A stretch of DNA of 64,000 nucleotides from Dactylis glomerata (taxonomy: Eukaryota > Streptophyta > Magnoliopsida > Poales > Poaceae), in the NCBI GenBank assembly GCA_007115705.1, contig QXEO01001821.1, positions 186,001-250,000 on the forward strand. The letters are read 5' to 3'. The notes below the pieces were generated by a model. It did no database searches. It was not told where the DNA came from and saw nothing but the letters and a program-made list of their open reading frames with translations. Shown here piece after piece: positions 11,028 through 23,364 of the stretch; within the stretch, counting starts at the first letter, position 1, and every line of letters begins with the position of its first letter. The translations under genes and the position numbers were made by a program.

Positions 11028-12681
11028 TGATGCGGCACGGTGTTGATTATGAAAAGCACCATCCAGTTGGGAACCCCAAGAGGAAGGTATGATGAATATA
11101 GCAGCAAGGTTTTCCCTCAGTAAGAAACCAAGGTTTGTCGATCAGGAGAGGAGGAAGCCAATACTCCAGAAGGTGATGCTTGCTAGTCTAGTGACACTCC
11201 AACAAGGGTGTCGTTTACGATAAAACGAGTTAGCGCGTCTTCAACTAGTAGCAACGTGGAACCTGCACACAACACAACCAAATACTTTGCTCCCGACTTA
11301 CGATGAGGTTGTCAATCTCACCGGTTTGCTGTAAACAAAGGAATGAGTGTATCGAGTGGAAAACAGTAATAGTATGCGAGTAAAGTAAATAGTGCAAGTA
11401 AAGTAAACAGGTGATAGCAATATAAAGGAAATAGGACCGGGGTCCATAGTTCACTAGTGGTGTCTCTCCATAAGATAAAATAACACATGCTGGGTAAACA
11501 AATTACAGTTGGGCAATTGATAGAATAAAGACAATGTGATATGTCAAGAGGATCACTATGAGATTTACTCTGGGCATTACAACAAGATACATAGACCGCC
11601 ATCCAACTGCATCTATGACTAATAATCCACTTGTGACGAATCAATCTAAGAACTCCACAAGTATTAAGTTGCGAACACCAGATAACTGCATTAAGCAAAG
11701 TGTGTAATGTAAACAAAGCATATGCCCTCGAGCATATGAATGTTGTTTTCCCCCTAGTAGCAACAGCACATCTACAACCTTAGAGGTTTCTGTCACTCCC
11801 CCAGATTAAATAGAGGCATGAACCCACTATCGAGCATAAATACCCCCTCTTGGAGTCACTAGCAACTACTCGGCCAAGATAGCTACTAACAACGGAGAGC
11901 ATGCAAGATCATAAACAACATAGAGATAACATAAGATAAAATTCAGTACTTCAACTCAATCATAACAACAATATTCATCGGATCCCAACAAACACAACAT
12001 GTAGAATTACATAACGGTGATCTCGATCATGTAAGGCAGCTCACGAGATCTAAACATGAAGCACATGGTGGAGAAGACAACCATCTAGCTACTGCTATGG
12101 ACCCATAGTCCAAGGTAGACTACTCACTCATCGCGCCGGAGGCAAGCATGGCGATGAAGAAGACCTCCGGTGGCGATTCCCCTCTCCGGCAGGGTGCCAG
12201 GAAGAGCTTCTGGACCCTCCCGATCTCGGGTCGACGACGGCGGCGGATCGCGATGTGTTTCTGGAAAAGTGATTGGGTATTTAGGTTTTTCCCGTCGGGG
12301 GGTCTTTATAGGCGAAGGGGCGGCATCAGAAGTGGTCCTGGTGGGGCTCACCATAGGGGGGCGCGGGCCAGCCCCAGACCGCGCCCCCTGGTGGTGTGGC
12401 CCACCAGTGGCTCCTCTCCGTCTCCTCTTCGGTCTTCTGTAAGCTCCGGTAAATATCTGGACTTCTGGCTTTTGTTTCGTCCAATTCCGAGAATATTTCC
12501 TGTGTAACATTTCTGAAACACAAAAACAGTAGAAAACAGGGAACTGGCACTATGGCATCTCGTTAATAGGTTAGTTCCGGAAAATGCATAAAAATACCAC
12601 TAAGTGTAACGAAACACTAAGCAAATGGTGTAAAAACAAGCATGGAGCATCAAAAATTATGGATACGTTGGAGACGTATCA
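11028..12681 (-). repeat. 5' LTR of C1
   Basis: 1,654 bp, TGATACG...GCATCA on the minus strand, flanked inside by the PBS. The length agrees with the D LTR (1,659 bp). Confidence 0.85.
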
Positions 12682-13008
12682 CTTACTATTATCCTTTTAC
12701 CACTCGATACGCTCAATCCTTTGTTTATAGCAAACTGGTGAGATTGACAACCTCATCGTAAGTTGGGAGCAAAGTTCTTAGTTGTGTTGTGTGCAGGTTT
12801 CATGTTGCTGCTGGGTGAAAGACACACCAACAAGTTTTCTGGCGCCATTGTCCGGAGTGTCGCGAAGCTAGCAAGCATCACCTTCTGAAGTTTGTCTTTC
12901 TCCTACTGGTTCGATAAACCTTGGTTTCACAACTGAGGGAAGACTTGCTACTATGCTCATCATACCTTCCTCTTGGGGTTCCCAACGGGCTGTACTTACA
13001 CGCCATCA
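12682..13008 (+). repeat. Orphan Athila-like LTR fragment, plus strand
   Basis: It corresponds to the last ~330 bp of a plus-oriented LTR of the C/D type and ends ACGCCATCA. Instead of a primer site it runs straight into minus-oriented noncoding sequence of C2. This is a chimeric junction left by deletion or inversion. Confidence 0.65.
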
Positions 13009-15741
13009 AAACACAAACGAAAGATCATGAATAATGAAACAATGAACGTCAAATGTGTGTTCAAATCATATGGAAAAACATAGCAAATGGTTTTCAGCTT
13101 GTCCTTTATTGAATAGCAAAACATAAATGCATAGGACACCTTCAAGTTTAAAAGGGCGACTAGATACAAATAATTTAAGAACAAGTGAAACCATAATCAT
13201 GAATCAATCAATGATAACTTTGGGACAATGCACATTAAACTCAGAATGGCAACTATGCTCTCTTAGACGGTGCATAAAGGTAGAAGGTGGAGACTCAACA
13301 TAAAAGTAAAAGAAAGACCCTTCGCAGAGGGAAGCAGTGATTGCAAGTTTTATAAACCTTCAAAAATTATGGTACTTACTAGCTTTGAGCTCTCATTGCC
13401 CCCATCATAGGCATCTTGAATGGTTAAAGTTAATGCGAGAACAATTATGAGCATATGCTTGACAAATCATAAGTTGAAAACTTCGTGTCCCGTGAAGTAT
13501 GAATACCCAAACCTCATGCTACTCGACTTAGGGTCCCAAGCAAGCTCTTGTCATTGTAAGTATACACGTATCATCGAGAACCGCCAACGGGGTACCTCCT
13601 TGCCCGATGACATGGAACAAGCCCGCATCAAAATGATAGGACAAACAGACAATGAACACCTCGACATCTCTTTTATTTACCATTGGTATAGCTTTTTATT
13701 TTGAGATGCATCGTCGAATGTCCACTATGGGCATGCTGTAAATTTCAACCATGAATAATGCATGGCTTAGATTAGCGGCCCAGGCGTTTCTCTAACACAT
13801 ATACAAACTCCATGATCCCGCAAGATTCCCAACTTGTTTCACATCGCGAGTATCCATAAACAAAAGATCACGATATCAACTCAAATAAGAGAAGTGCAAT
13901 GTTGAAAGCTTACCCCATGACGGCATGGTTTGGCTAATTTCCAACTTACAACTTGCAAGCTAAAGTCAACATAAAAGAGCCACAATGTCAAAATTTTAAA
14001 AGCGAGAAAAGTAAAGTGTGCCATCAGGTTCGTGAGAGCTTTACTGACTAATTTTTGCATAACACTAATAGAGTTTAATTCGAAGGATAGATAAAAGCAA
14101 GTCAAATGTACTTGGAATAGCAAATTGCTAATAGGTATGTATGGTGGACACATTGGAATAACTTGATTTTTGGGAGTTGGATGCACGAGTTGAGCTCATA
14201 CTCACTACAAAATGAGGGCTAGCAAAAGACTGGGAGCGACCAACTAAGAGAGCAATAACGGCTATAATCATGCATAGCGACAAAACATCATTAAAAGAAG
14301 CATAAAATGGCATCACAAGTCAAAAACCAAATGATCATAAAGGCTTATGGCGACTTTGTGGGAGTCAAACATGTTGTAAGCATGAGCCAAGTCAACCCAA
14401 ATAAAGCATCAAGGAGAAAACCAAATAAATGCTTCTGTATAATAAAAACAACGCATAATTTTTTCAAAGGCTCTTTAAGCAATCTCATTCATTTGAGACA
14501 AGTCATGCTACAGAAAAAATCACTAAGCATACTATTAAAACGACATCAAGCATGGCATGAAAAAGTCTAAGCCACAGTCTAAATAAGCTCCTTTTTGTAC
14601 CACTTTTTTTTCATGAAACTTTTTCTCTTTTCCAACACCATTCAAACCTTTTTGAAACAACTCTTTTGATGAATACCAACATAAACCAGAGGTCCAAATT
14701 CACCTTGATGCAAAGATAAAACAAGATCTGAATAAAAATCAAGGCGAAAAACGAAAGCTAAATGCAGTTCTAGAAAAAGAGAACACTCGTTGAACGATAA
14801 GAATGAAAAATAGAGTGTTCTTGGCAAATGAAAAGCAAGTAAATCTCCTCCAAAAGAAATTTGTTGGGGTCCAAACATTTATTGCAGCAAAAAAAACAAA
14901 AGAAAACTGAAAGCAAAAGTAAAGACGCTCCAAGAAAAACGCATAGTGCATGAAGCAATAAAAATATAGTGTGTTGAAAGGTGACCTGATTTTTGCCGAT
15001 GAAGAAGGGGTGCCTCGGGGGCATCCCCAAGCTTTGACGCTTATACCTCTTGGATATTTCTTGGGGTGACATGGGCATCCCCAAGCTTGAGCTTTTCTCC
15101 ATTCTTCATCTCATCTCATCATTCTCCAATCCCTACACTTGAAAACTTCCTTCATACAAAACTTCACACAATTCTATTAGCAACGTTAGCATAAATATAA
15201 TAGTAGATCAACCCTTTTTGGTTCAGGTTTCAACTCAAAAACACTACATATAAAGCATATAATACTGTAGCAACTTCCCCAAAAGTTCCGTGATCAAAAG
15301 AACTCAAAAAGACAGCGATCGAGAGGCAAACACAAATAGTGGCAGAAATCTGTCAAAACAGAACAGCTGACAAAGGTCGATTTTTTCGAGGACCTTCTGT
15401 TGCTCAAATCGAAAAGTGTAAAACTAATGAAAGTTTGTATATAACCTGGGGAATATGCACAAGAAATCGAAGATCAAAATAATATTCTGAGAATTTTCAC
15501 GAATTTTTACGGTGCAGCACCGAAATCTGTTTCAGGACAGCAACTTCCCCAAATCTTACCTCCCTCAAATTAGAGGTTCTTCTTGGCACAACAACAAAAT
15601 AAAAAGGATAAGGAGCGGTTATTATAGTAGTAATAACTTCCAAGACTCAAATAAAAGAAAAATTACTGAAAAGAAAACATTGGGTTATCTCCCAAGAGTA
15701 TTTTTCTTTAACGCCTTTGAGCTAGGCATAGAAAGTGCAAA
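13009..15741 (-). other. C2 long noncoding internal region
   Basis: Aligned by eye with C1 7170-9910. No coding sequence recognised. It holds two CATCCCCAAGCTT motifs (near 15021 and 15074), as in C1 and D. Confidence 0.65.
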
Positions 15742-16408
15742 TCAAGTAATATCAAATGATGAAGCATCAAGTTCATAATTTGCTCTAAGAATAGAGTCAA
15801 AAAGTAATTTCTTCCTTCTTCTAGGGAAGTGTTCCATACCTTTCTTGAGTGGGAATTGATATTTGATGGTGCCTTCCTTCATATCAATGATGGGTGACAG
15901 TTCGAAGAAAAGGTCTTCCCAAAATAATAGGACATGAAGCATTGCATTCAACACCCATAACAAGAAAATCAACGGGAACAAGGTTATTGTTAACCATAAT
16001 AAGAACAACATTAATCGTTCCCAAAGGTTTCTTCTTAGCAACAGCAGCAAGAGGAACATCAAAATAACATTTTTCAAGCGATGGTAAACCAAGCATGTCA
16101 TAAATTTTTCTAGGCATAATAGAAATACTAGCAGCTAGATCACATAAAGCATGGCAATCAAAACCATTAACATGTATATCAATGATGGGCTCCCAACCAT
16201 CTTCTAACTTCTTGGGAATATAAACTTTTTGTTTCAACTTTTCCTCCCTAATTTTCATGAGAGCATTTGTAATATGATTTGTAAAAGCAACATTAATAAA
16301 ACTAGCATTAGGACTCAAAGCAAGCTTTTGCAAGAACAAAATAACTTCAGATATGTTGCAAACATCAACATCAAAATCATTAAAAGAAATAGAGCTATCA
16401 TCTCCCAT
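15742..16408 (-). pseudogene. C2 protease region (3' part of gag-pro)
   Basis: Continues the gag frame from 35156 across insertion A. It contains a retropepsin-like segment with CDLAAS, where Athila proteases normally read DLGAS or similar, then LVPVDFLV and ILGRPFL. A frameshift near 15890 moves the end into another frame (stop at 15742). The Gly-to-Ala change and the frameshift indicate an inactive copy. Confidence 0.75.
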
Positions 16409-16743
16409 TGACAAGGGTATAGTTAATAGAACCCGTTAGTTGAGTACCCCTAAGGCCCGTATAGCTAGGCCTAATTGTAATGACAGTCGAATACGAGTTC
16501 TTACCATATGTCGATATTGTAATCTGTATCGGACCCTACCCGATCCTCGAGACCTGGCCACCTATATATGGGGGCCAGGAGGGGACGGTGTAGGCTAGAT
16601 TGAAAGCAAGCCAGGTTGAACACCCAAGTTTACTTTCGACACACACCTATTTCGACTAACTTTACCTTCGAGTTCATCCGACGCCCTATCTCCCCGATCC
16701 TCAGTCCTTCATCTAGGACATTTGTCAAGTTAACCCCTCGTCA
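16409..16743 (+). repeat. 5' LTR of A
   Basis: TGACAAGG...CTCGTCA, 335 bp, with a TATATAT box near 16563. Confidence 0.93.
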
Positions 16744-16744
16744 A

Positions 16745-16764
16745 TTGGCGCCAACCGTGGGGAC
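16745..16764 (+). other. Primer binding site of A
   Basis: TTGGCGCCAACCGTGGGGAC starts two bases after the LTR. The position and the TGGCGCC start fit a Gypsy tRNA primer site. The tRNA was not identified with certainty. Confidence 0.65.
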
Positions 16765-16780
16765 TCTGGGCGTTGGAGTC

Positions 16781-18561
16781 ATGAATTCGACGGCTTTTTC
16801 GCTTTTAGCCAACAACAGTTCAGAACTCGACGGAAGTCAGGAGATGGAGTTAACAATTGGAAGTTTGAGCATCTTCGTCGGACCATCGGGTTCGTCCCAC
16901 CTCTCAGATTCGACGAAACTAGATCCGTCGGCAAGCAAGCCCGAAACAGAGGAAACGTTGGAATCATCAGAAGGCTCTTCCAGCGAGGTAAACTCGCCGG
17001 TCAGCTTAGAAAAAGCACCAATCGCAGAAGGCTACAAAATTCAGGAAAATTTCGACTCAGAAGAAAGAGCGTGTCAAACGCACAACAACGCAAAGGACTT
17101 TGCTGTGGGAAGCAGCGGGGTCTCCAAAGTACATCAGTTATGCGTTATTATCACTGAAGCAGAAGAAGAAAACAACAGCAAAGGAAGTAAAAAGGTTGAC
17201 AGGCAAGTTGGCAAAATAAAAGAACACAACAAAAAGGAAAAGGAGAAAGTACACGTCTCGGCTGGCGAATGGAGAATGATCAAGTCAGCTATCAATCATG
17301 GTACAGAAGTACCCGAAGGATCGAGAAGAGAAGTTCTAATGGGATATCAGTATGCATTATACCAACACAGGAAGAAACTAAGGGAGGAAAGATACATGGT
17401 TTTTCAAGACAATAACAGTATATCAAGGGAGGAATACTGGGAAGACTATAGTAAAGATTTAGAGTACAGCAGAGAAAGGCGCGGAGACCCAAAACACAAC
17501 AGGGGGCGACAGCACGCATCAGAGAAGAATGGTACCCAAGGAGCCCTACCCCACAGCTAGAAGAGGAGGAAGATGACTTCGTACAAGAAACGCCAGAAGA
17601 AGCGTTGGTAGCAGCATAGGCGTATTTACTAACTACAAGGCCAGAACCCGGGGATCCGCGAGAAGATATGCACCAAGCCGCGATACGAAGCCTCGGAATA
17701 GTGGAAAGTAAGATCAGGGAAAAAGGCCCAGAGACGAAGTCGACAAGCTACAAGGAAAATCAAAAGGCGAAGTTCGGATACAACTTCACAGATAACGAGT
17801 ATAGCAAGTCATCAGAAGAGGAAAAGCGACATAAGAGGAAGGAGGACGCAAGAAGTATAATAGCGCAAGCTCGAGTAAATAAATCACGCCACGCCTGGAG
17901 GGAAGAGAATTATGAAGACGATGATAAAGAGATGGGCGCGTTATGCTTTACCCGCAGGGTTCGCAAAACGCGGGTACCCAAAGGATTCAAATTGCCACAT
18001 GACCAGCATAAGTATGACGGGTCGCAAGAACCTACCCTATGGTTATCGGACTATTTGCAGGCAGTACAGATATTAGGGGGAACAAAAGCGACTGCAATGC
18101 AAAGTTTGCAGCTACACCTCACCGGCGCAGCACGGTCCTGGTTGAATACCCTACCCAACGAATCCATCAGAAGTTGGGGAGAACTCGAAAGTCAATTCGC
18201 AAGAAATTTTCGCTCAACATACAAGCGCCCAGCATCACTGGAGGAAGCTAAGGCGTGCGTGCAAAGGAAAGGCGAAAATCTACATTCTTATATACAACGC
18301 TGGAGTATAATCAAAAACTCAGCAGAGGATGTCTCCGACGAACGAGCAATAGACGCCTTTACGGCCGGACTTCGCCGCTCAGATCTCGTGGAAGAAATAG
18401 GAAGAGCAAGACCTACGACAGTAGCCGAGCTAATGGAACAAGCCAACAAATTCGCTGATGGAGAGGACGCATATAATAACAAAAGAGGACGTTCACCAGA
18501 AGTCGACAGAATAAGTAGACAGAGGAGACGACACCGCAGCCGGGATAACCAAGGAAGGTGA
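16781..18561 (+). pseudogene. A gag (frameshifted)
   Basis: Open from ATG 16781 to 17560, then a frame change, then open from ATG 17668 to 18561. The first part is acidic and low complexity and unlike known folds. The second part (297 residues) has a retrotransposon Gag region at about residues 108-245 (DGSQEP..WL, then AARSWLNTLP, then FRSTYKRP), followed by a basic Arg-rich tail. Gag forms the virus-like particle and binds element RNA. A frameshift near 17530 and a stop at 17618 break it. Confidence 0.8.
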
Positions 18562-18642
18562 AATCAGGTAGCCGTGGGCAACATAGCAGAAGAAGAGGAA
18601 GGATATGAAAATAGGAGGTTCCAAGCAAAAGGAGTATAAAAA

Positions 18643-19671
18643 TTGAGATACTCCGGTCCTTCGGCCGAGGATATGCTATACGGACCTTGTCGAATCCACT
18701 ACGCATATCTTGACGGGAAAAGAGTCTCAAATCACCAGATGAAGGATTGTAGAACATTCCTAAGGCTGCAAAGCGCCATGGGCTCAAGCCAAGGAGGGTG
18801 GCAAGGAGAAAAATACAGAAGTCAAGGATATCAAATGCAAAGGCTAGCAAGGCACCTAGAGTCAAAAGTTTACATATCAGCTATGATTCAACCGGTGCCC
18901 AAGTCAAAGAAAGAGCGAAAGAGCATATCCAGGCAAGTAAACCTAGCAATATCGTCACCACCAGCTACCACAGAGTACCTACGGTGGTCAGATCAACCAG
19001 TTAAGTTCAGTAGAGCAGACCACCCGAGGAAAGTTCCCAGGCCAGGCCACTCGCCTATGGTTTTAAAGGCGCAAATAGGAGGGTACGACATCGGAAGAGT
19101 GTTCATGGATGCAGGGAGTGGCATAAACTTAATATATGCTAGAACCCTAAAGGCAATATGCATTTCGCTGTCGAGTCTGAAGCCAACAGATTGCTCCTTC
19201 CATGGAATAGTACCAGGAGCCGCAAACTACCCTTTGGGAAGAATAGAACTCGATGTCTGCTTTGGCAGTAGCAGCAACTACCGCAGAGAGAGGCTGGAAT
19301 TCGAAGTTATGGACTGGCCGTCACAATACCACGCAACACTGGGACGCCCAGCATTTGCAAAATTCATGGCAGTACCTCATTACGCGTATCTTACGTTAAA
19401 AATCCCAGGACCCAAAGGAACAATTAAAGTACAGGGGAGCTTTGAAGTAGCCAACACATGTGACAGAGAATTCAATAGGATGGCGCAAACCTTCGGCATG
19501 ACAGCGGAATATGAGAGGCTAAAAGGAGAAACGGATCATAATGTTCTACCCGACGTTGGACGATCCCTGCCAGATCAGGCTTTCGACACAACTCAGGACT
19601 CGAAGAAGATCCAGGTCCACCTTACAGATCCAAACAAGACTACATCAATTGCAGTGAACTTGGATCCATAG
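18643..19671 (+). CDS. A zinc-knuckle/protease segment ending in UAG
   Basis: A 342-codon open frame; the first Met is not necessarily a true start. A Cys/His cluster near residues 22-45 (CRIHYAY...HQMKDC) looks like a variant zinc knuckle. The aspartic protease active site reads FMDAGSGINLIY (DAG instead of the usual DGG/DSG), followed by LGRPAFAKF. It processes Gag-Pol in active relatives. The frame ends at TAG 19669-19671 and RT continues in the same frame right after it. See the finding on this shared UAG. Confidence 0.75.
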   Translation: MRYSGPSAEDMLYGPCRIHYAYLDGKRVSNHQMKDCRTFLRLQSAMGSSQGGWQGEKYRSQGYQMQRLARHLESKVYISAMIQPVPKSKKERKSISRQVNLAISSPPATTEYLRWSDQPVKFSRADHPRKVPRPGHSPMVLKAQIGGYDIGRVFMDAGSGINLIYARTLKAICISLSSLKPTDCSFHGIVPGAANYPLGRIELDVCFGSSSNYRRERLEFEVMDWPSQYHATLGRPAFAKFMAVPHYAYLTLKIPGPKGTIKVQGSFEVANTCDREFNRMAQTFGMTAEYERLKGETDHNVLPDVGRSLPDQAFDTTQDSKKIQVHLTDPNKTTSIAVNLDP

Positions 19672-21990
19672 GAAAGCGCGCTCATCGAGTTCCTCCGTGA
19701 GCGCTGGGAAATCTTCGCCTGGTGTCCATCAGACATGCCAGGGGTTCCCAGGGAACCCGTCGAGCACGCATTAAATGTAGATCCCAAGGCAAAGCCAGTC
19801 AAGCAACCATTGCGACGATTTGATGAACCTAAAAGGAAGGCGATAGCATCAGAATTGCACAGGCTAGAAAATGCCGGATTTATCAGAGAAATCAAAACTT
19901 CGAGTTGGGTGTCGAACCCAGTCATCGTACCCAAGAAGAACACAGACGTACAAAGAGTATGTGTCGACTACACATCTCTCAATAAGCATTGTCCAAAGGA
20001 TCCCTTCCCTCTACCCCGCATCGATCAGATAATCGATTCAACAGCGGGATGCGCGAGGCTTTCCTTTTTGGACGCATATTCTGGTTACAATCAGATCAAA
20101 TTGAAGAAAGAAGACGAAGAAAAAACGGCCTTCATCACACCGTACGGAGTGTTTTGCTACCAAGTAATGCCGTTCGGCCTAAAAACTGCAGGAGCAACTT
20201 ATCAACGGATGATGCAAAATTGCCTCGGAAGCCAAATAGGATGCAACATCCAAGTCTACATTGATGATGTAGTCATCACCACAAGAGAGGAGAGATCTTT
20301 AATCAGCGACTTGGCAGAAACCTTTGACAACCTGAGCAGGTACAAACTTAAGCTTAACCCGACAAAATGTTCCTTCGGCGTATCAGCAGGGCAACTTTTG
20401 GGGTTTTTGGTATCGGCACGAGGAATAGAGGCGAACCCAGAGAAGATTCAAGCAATTTTAACAATGGGGAAACCCACGAAGCTACACGACGTACAGAAAC
20501 TCGCGGGATGCGTTGCGGCATTAAGTCGCTTCGTTGCTCGATTGGGAGAAAAGGCGCTTCCTTTCTATGCACTTATGAAGAAGTCAGATGATAAATTTGA
20601 ATGGACAGAAGAAGCAGACACAGCTTTTGCACAGTTGAAAAAAGTGCTTTCCACGCCGCCAATGCTGGTCGCACCAAAAGAAAAAGAACCACTACTACTC
20701 TACATCGCCGCAACCCACCAGGTGGTAAGCACAGTATTAGTAGTCGAAAGAAGTGAAGAAGGAAAAGCCCACGGCATCCAGAGGCCGGTATATTTCATCA
20801 GTGAAGTGTTATCTCCGACGAAACAGAGGTACCCGCATTATCAGAAACTTGCATATAGTGTTTTCACAACTGCACGAAAACTGCGACAGTACTTTGCGGT
20901 GCACCCAATTATAGTGGTCAATGAAGCGCCACTGTCGAACATATTGAACAATCCTTCAGCAACAGGACGTGTCTCTTTGTGGGGAATCGAGTTATCTCCC
21001 ATGGACATCACGTACGAAAAAAGGAAGGCGATTAAGTCGCAAGTCTTGCCTGATTTTATGGCAGAGTGGCTAGAGCTGCAGAGCACGGGACCACCAGATT
21101 TATCGAGTGTCTGGACAATGTACTTCGATGGCTCCAAAAGAGTACAAGGCGCAGGCGCAGGAGTAGTCTTGATATCGCCGCATGGCGACAAACTAAAGTA
21201 CGTCTTAAGGATGAGTTTTCCGCAGGCTTCTAACAATGAAGCAGAATACGAGGCTCTGTTACATGGAATGAAGATGGCCAAAGCATGTGGAGCAACTCGA
21301 CTAAAAATATTTGGGGATTCAAACCTTGTTGTCCAACAAGTTATGAATAGATGTGACACAATCAATGACAACATGATGGCCTACAAGAACTTATATCATT
21401 ATCTCGAAGGAACATTCGATGGATGCGAAGTCTCGCACATCAGTAGAAACAGCAATGAAGAAGCCGACACCTTAGCAAATATCGGGTCCCAGTGTTTACC
21501 CGTGCCATCTGGAGTATTCTGGGAGGAAATAGTGGAAAGGTCAATAAAAAGTGTCAAAAGTTCGACTACTGCAGCAGGCTCGGGGGCTACATCGGAACCA
21601 GAGGAGGTCATGATGATAGAAGAAACTTGGATGTAGCCATATCTTGCATACATGATAAATAAAACAATTACGAGAAGATGCGGTGGAAGCCAAAAGGATA
21701 ACTCGACGATCGAAAGCGTTTGTCGTGTTGCAGGGGAAATTATACAAGAAGAGTATTACCGGCGTTTTGCAGCGTTGTGTAACGCCCCAGGAAGGACAAA
21801 CAATACTAAAAGATATACACGGCGGAGTGTGCGGCCATCATGCTAGCAGCAGAGCAATAGCAGCAAAAGCTTTCTGAGCAGGATTTTATTGGCTAACAGC
21901 CATAGAAGACGCGAAAGATATAGTTCGAAAGTGCGAAGCATGTCAAAGATTTGCATCTAGACCGCATGCACCAGCAGCAGAGCTACAAAC
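19672..21990 (+). pseudogene. A pol part 1: RT, RNase H, integrase zinc region
   Basis: Long open frame 19735-21636 (633 codons). RT contains FLDAYSGYNQIKL, MPFGLK and YIDDVV (near 20260). A connection RNase H is followed by an archaeal-type RNase H (FDGSKR..., EAEYEAL, GDSNLV, NEEAD), the Tat-lineage mark. TAG at 21634 replaces CAA of A-prime, and a frameshift near 21660 and TGA near 21876 follow. The integrase zinc region (GHHAS...CEACQ) ends at 21990, where B inserted. Confidence 0.9.
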
Positions 21991-22919
21991 AATACTGTCG
22001 ATGGATTTCGTGTCGCAAGAACACGGGGTACCACGCGACGGACCCAAAGATTCGAACGCAGGGGGCTGAACGTGTGAGATATCGGATCGCAACGAAACAC
22101 GGTGACGGAAGCCTCGATTGTCGAATGTGCAACGCACTGCAGAGAGGGAGACCGAGCTTTACCCAGGTTCAGGGCCCTCGTGGTGAGGTAAAACCCCTAC
22201 TTCCTGCCTTCTTGTATTGCAACGCGACACCTCGCGAGGAGTACAAGGCCTTGGTTACAAAGCTCTAGCTGGCCAGAGGTTGAAGAACCTGCGTGCCCAG
22301 CTAGCCGCTTGAAGAAGATGAAGATCCAATCCAGCTCGGATCCCCCCTAAGGGGTGGCCTCTCCCTCCTTTTATAGCGCCAAGGTCCTCCTTCCCCTTAT
22401 CTTCTTGGGAAGGGGTTGCCACACACGGCCAAGGAGGGAAGACAGCTGTAGACTACGCTCTTCTGTGGACATGGTCTTCGTAGGGTAGTGGCGCCGGTCC
22501 ACAGGAGTGGGTGGAGGAAGCTGACGTCCTCCTCTGGCGCTCTGCACCGTCCACGCTATTTTTAGGGGGGTGGCCAACTACCACTGTGCCGCTTTGGGCA
22601 GGCACAGAGAAAGTTGGTCTCCTCCCTGTCGGGGGTAGCGTGGGCGGTACGCGGTCTTCTGCCCGTTGTCTTCTTGCTCCGCACGAAAACGTGCTGAGCT
22701 GGCGTGGGCGTACCTTCTCTCCTCACCAGCAGGGGCTCGTGAGGAGGTCTTCTGGTCCTTAGCAGTTTCCGTCGTCGTTCTCCTCACGAGACGCCTCCTC
22801 GTGAGGGTCTTCTCTGTGACTTGTACCGCTGATTATCTCCTGGGCTGAAGATGGGCCGATGACGGGGCCCAGGAGCAGGTGGACCGGGATACCCCGGTAT
22901 CCAGAACACCGACAAATAC
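21991..22919 (-). mobile_element. B solo LTR with target-site duplication
   Basis: 919-bp LTR (21996-22914), TGTCG...CGACA, with AATAC on each side (21991-21995 and 22915-22919). Taken alone it is a textbook solo LTR in A integrase. Element orientation is minus, with TATAAAAG near 22374-22367 on the minus strand. It differs from the other B LTR at about seven or eight positions. Confidence 0.88.
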
Positions 22920-23364
22920 CATTGTCCTGGCCCTTTGCGCAATGGGGCCTCGACATGGTGGGAAAGTTGCACAAATCCTGGCCAGGAGGACATGTTTACA
23001 TGCTAGTAGCAGTCGATAAGTTTACCAAGTGGGTGGAAGCATCCCCGGTAACAACTCAAGATTCGACAGCAACAATTAGCTTCATCAAGTCGATAGTATT
23101 CCGTTTTGGTGTACCATATAGCATCATCACAGACAACGGGACAAACTTCACTTCAAAGGAATTCAAGAATTATTGCGAAGGACTAGGAATTAAACTCAAA
23201 TTTGAATCTGTGGCGCACCCGAAGACAAATGGACAAGTCGAAAAAGCCAATGGCCTGATATGTAGTGGGATAAAAAAGAGAGGCTCTTAGCACCTCTCGA
23301 GAAAGCCAAGGGCGCTTGGGTAGATGAATTACCCTCCGTTCTTTGGAGTCTAAGAACCACGCCC
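22915..23364 (+). repeat. Duplicated piece of A integrase between solo LTR and B body
   Basis: 450 bp nearly identical to 31901-32350 (about four differences by eye). It encodes the integrase core start (DKFTKWVEA, DNGTNFTSKEF). It stops abruptly at 23364 after ACCACGCCC, where B internal sequence begins. Confidence 0.88.

Larger units (their letters stand above)
5725..12681 (-). mobile_element. C1: Athila-like, pol-less LTR retrotransposon
   Basis: Minus orientation: 5' LTR 11028-12681, PBS, gag/protease-like ORF, about 2.9 kb of noncoding sequence, polypurine tract, then a 3' LTR cut by A-prime at 5725. The primer site resembles the tRNA-Asp type (TGGCGCCGTTGC). No RT or integrase is present, so it needs help from another element. 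It resembles the abundant Sabrina/Fatima-type repeats of Triticeae; the family name is not certain. Confidence 0.85.

Noticed and set aside
22511..22974. ORFs inside the B LTRs
   Set aside because: Present on both strands in both LTR copies, short, with no domain; LTR promoter and leader sequence.
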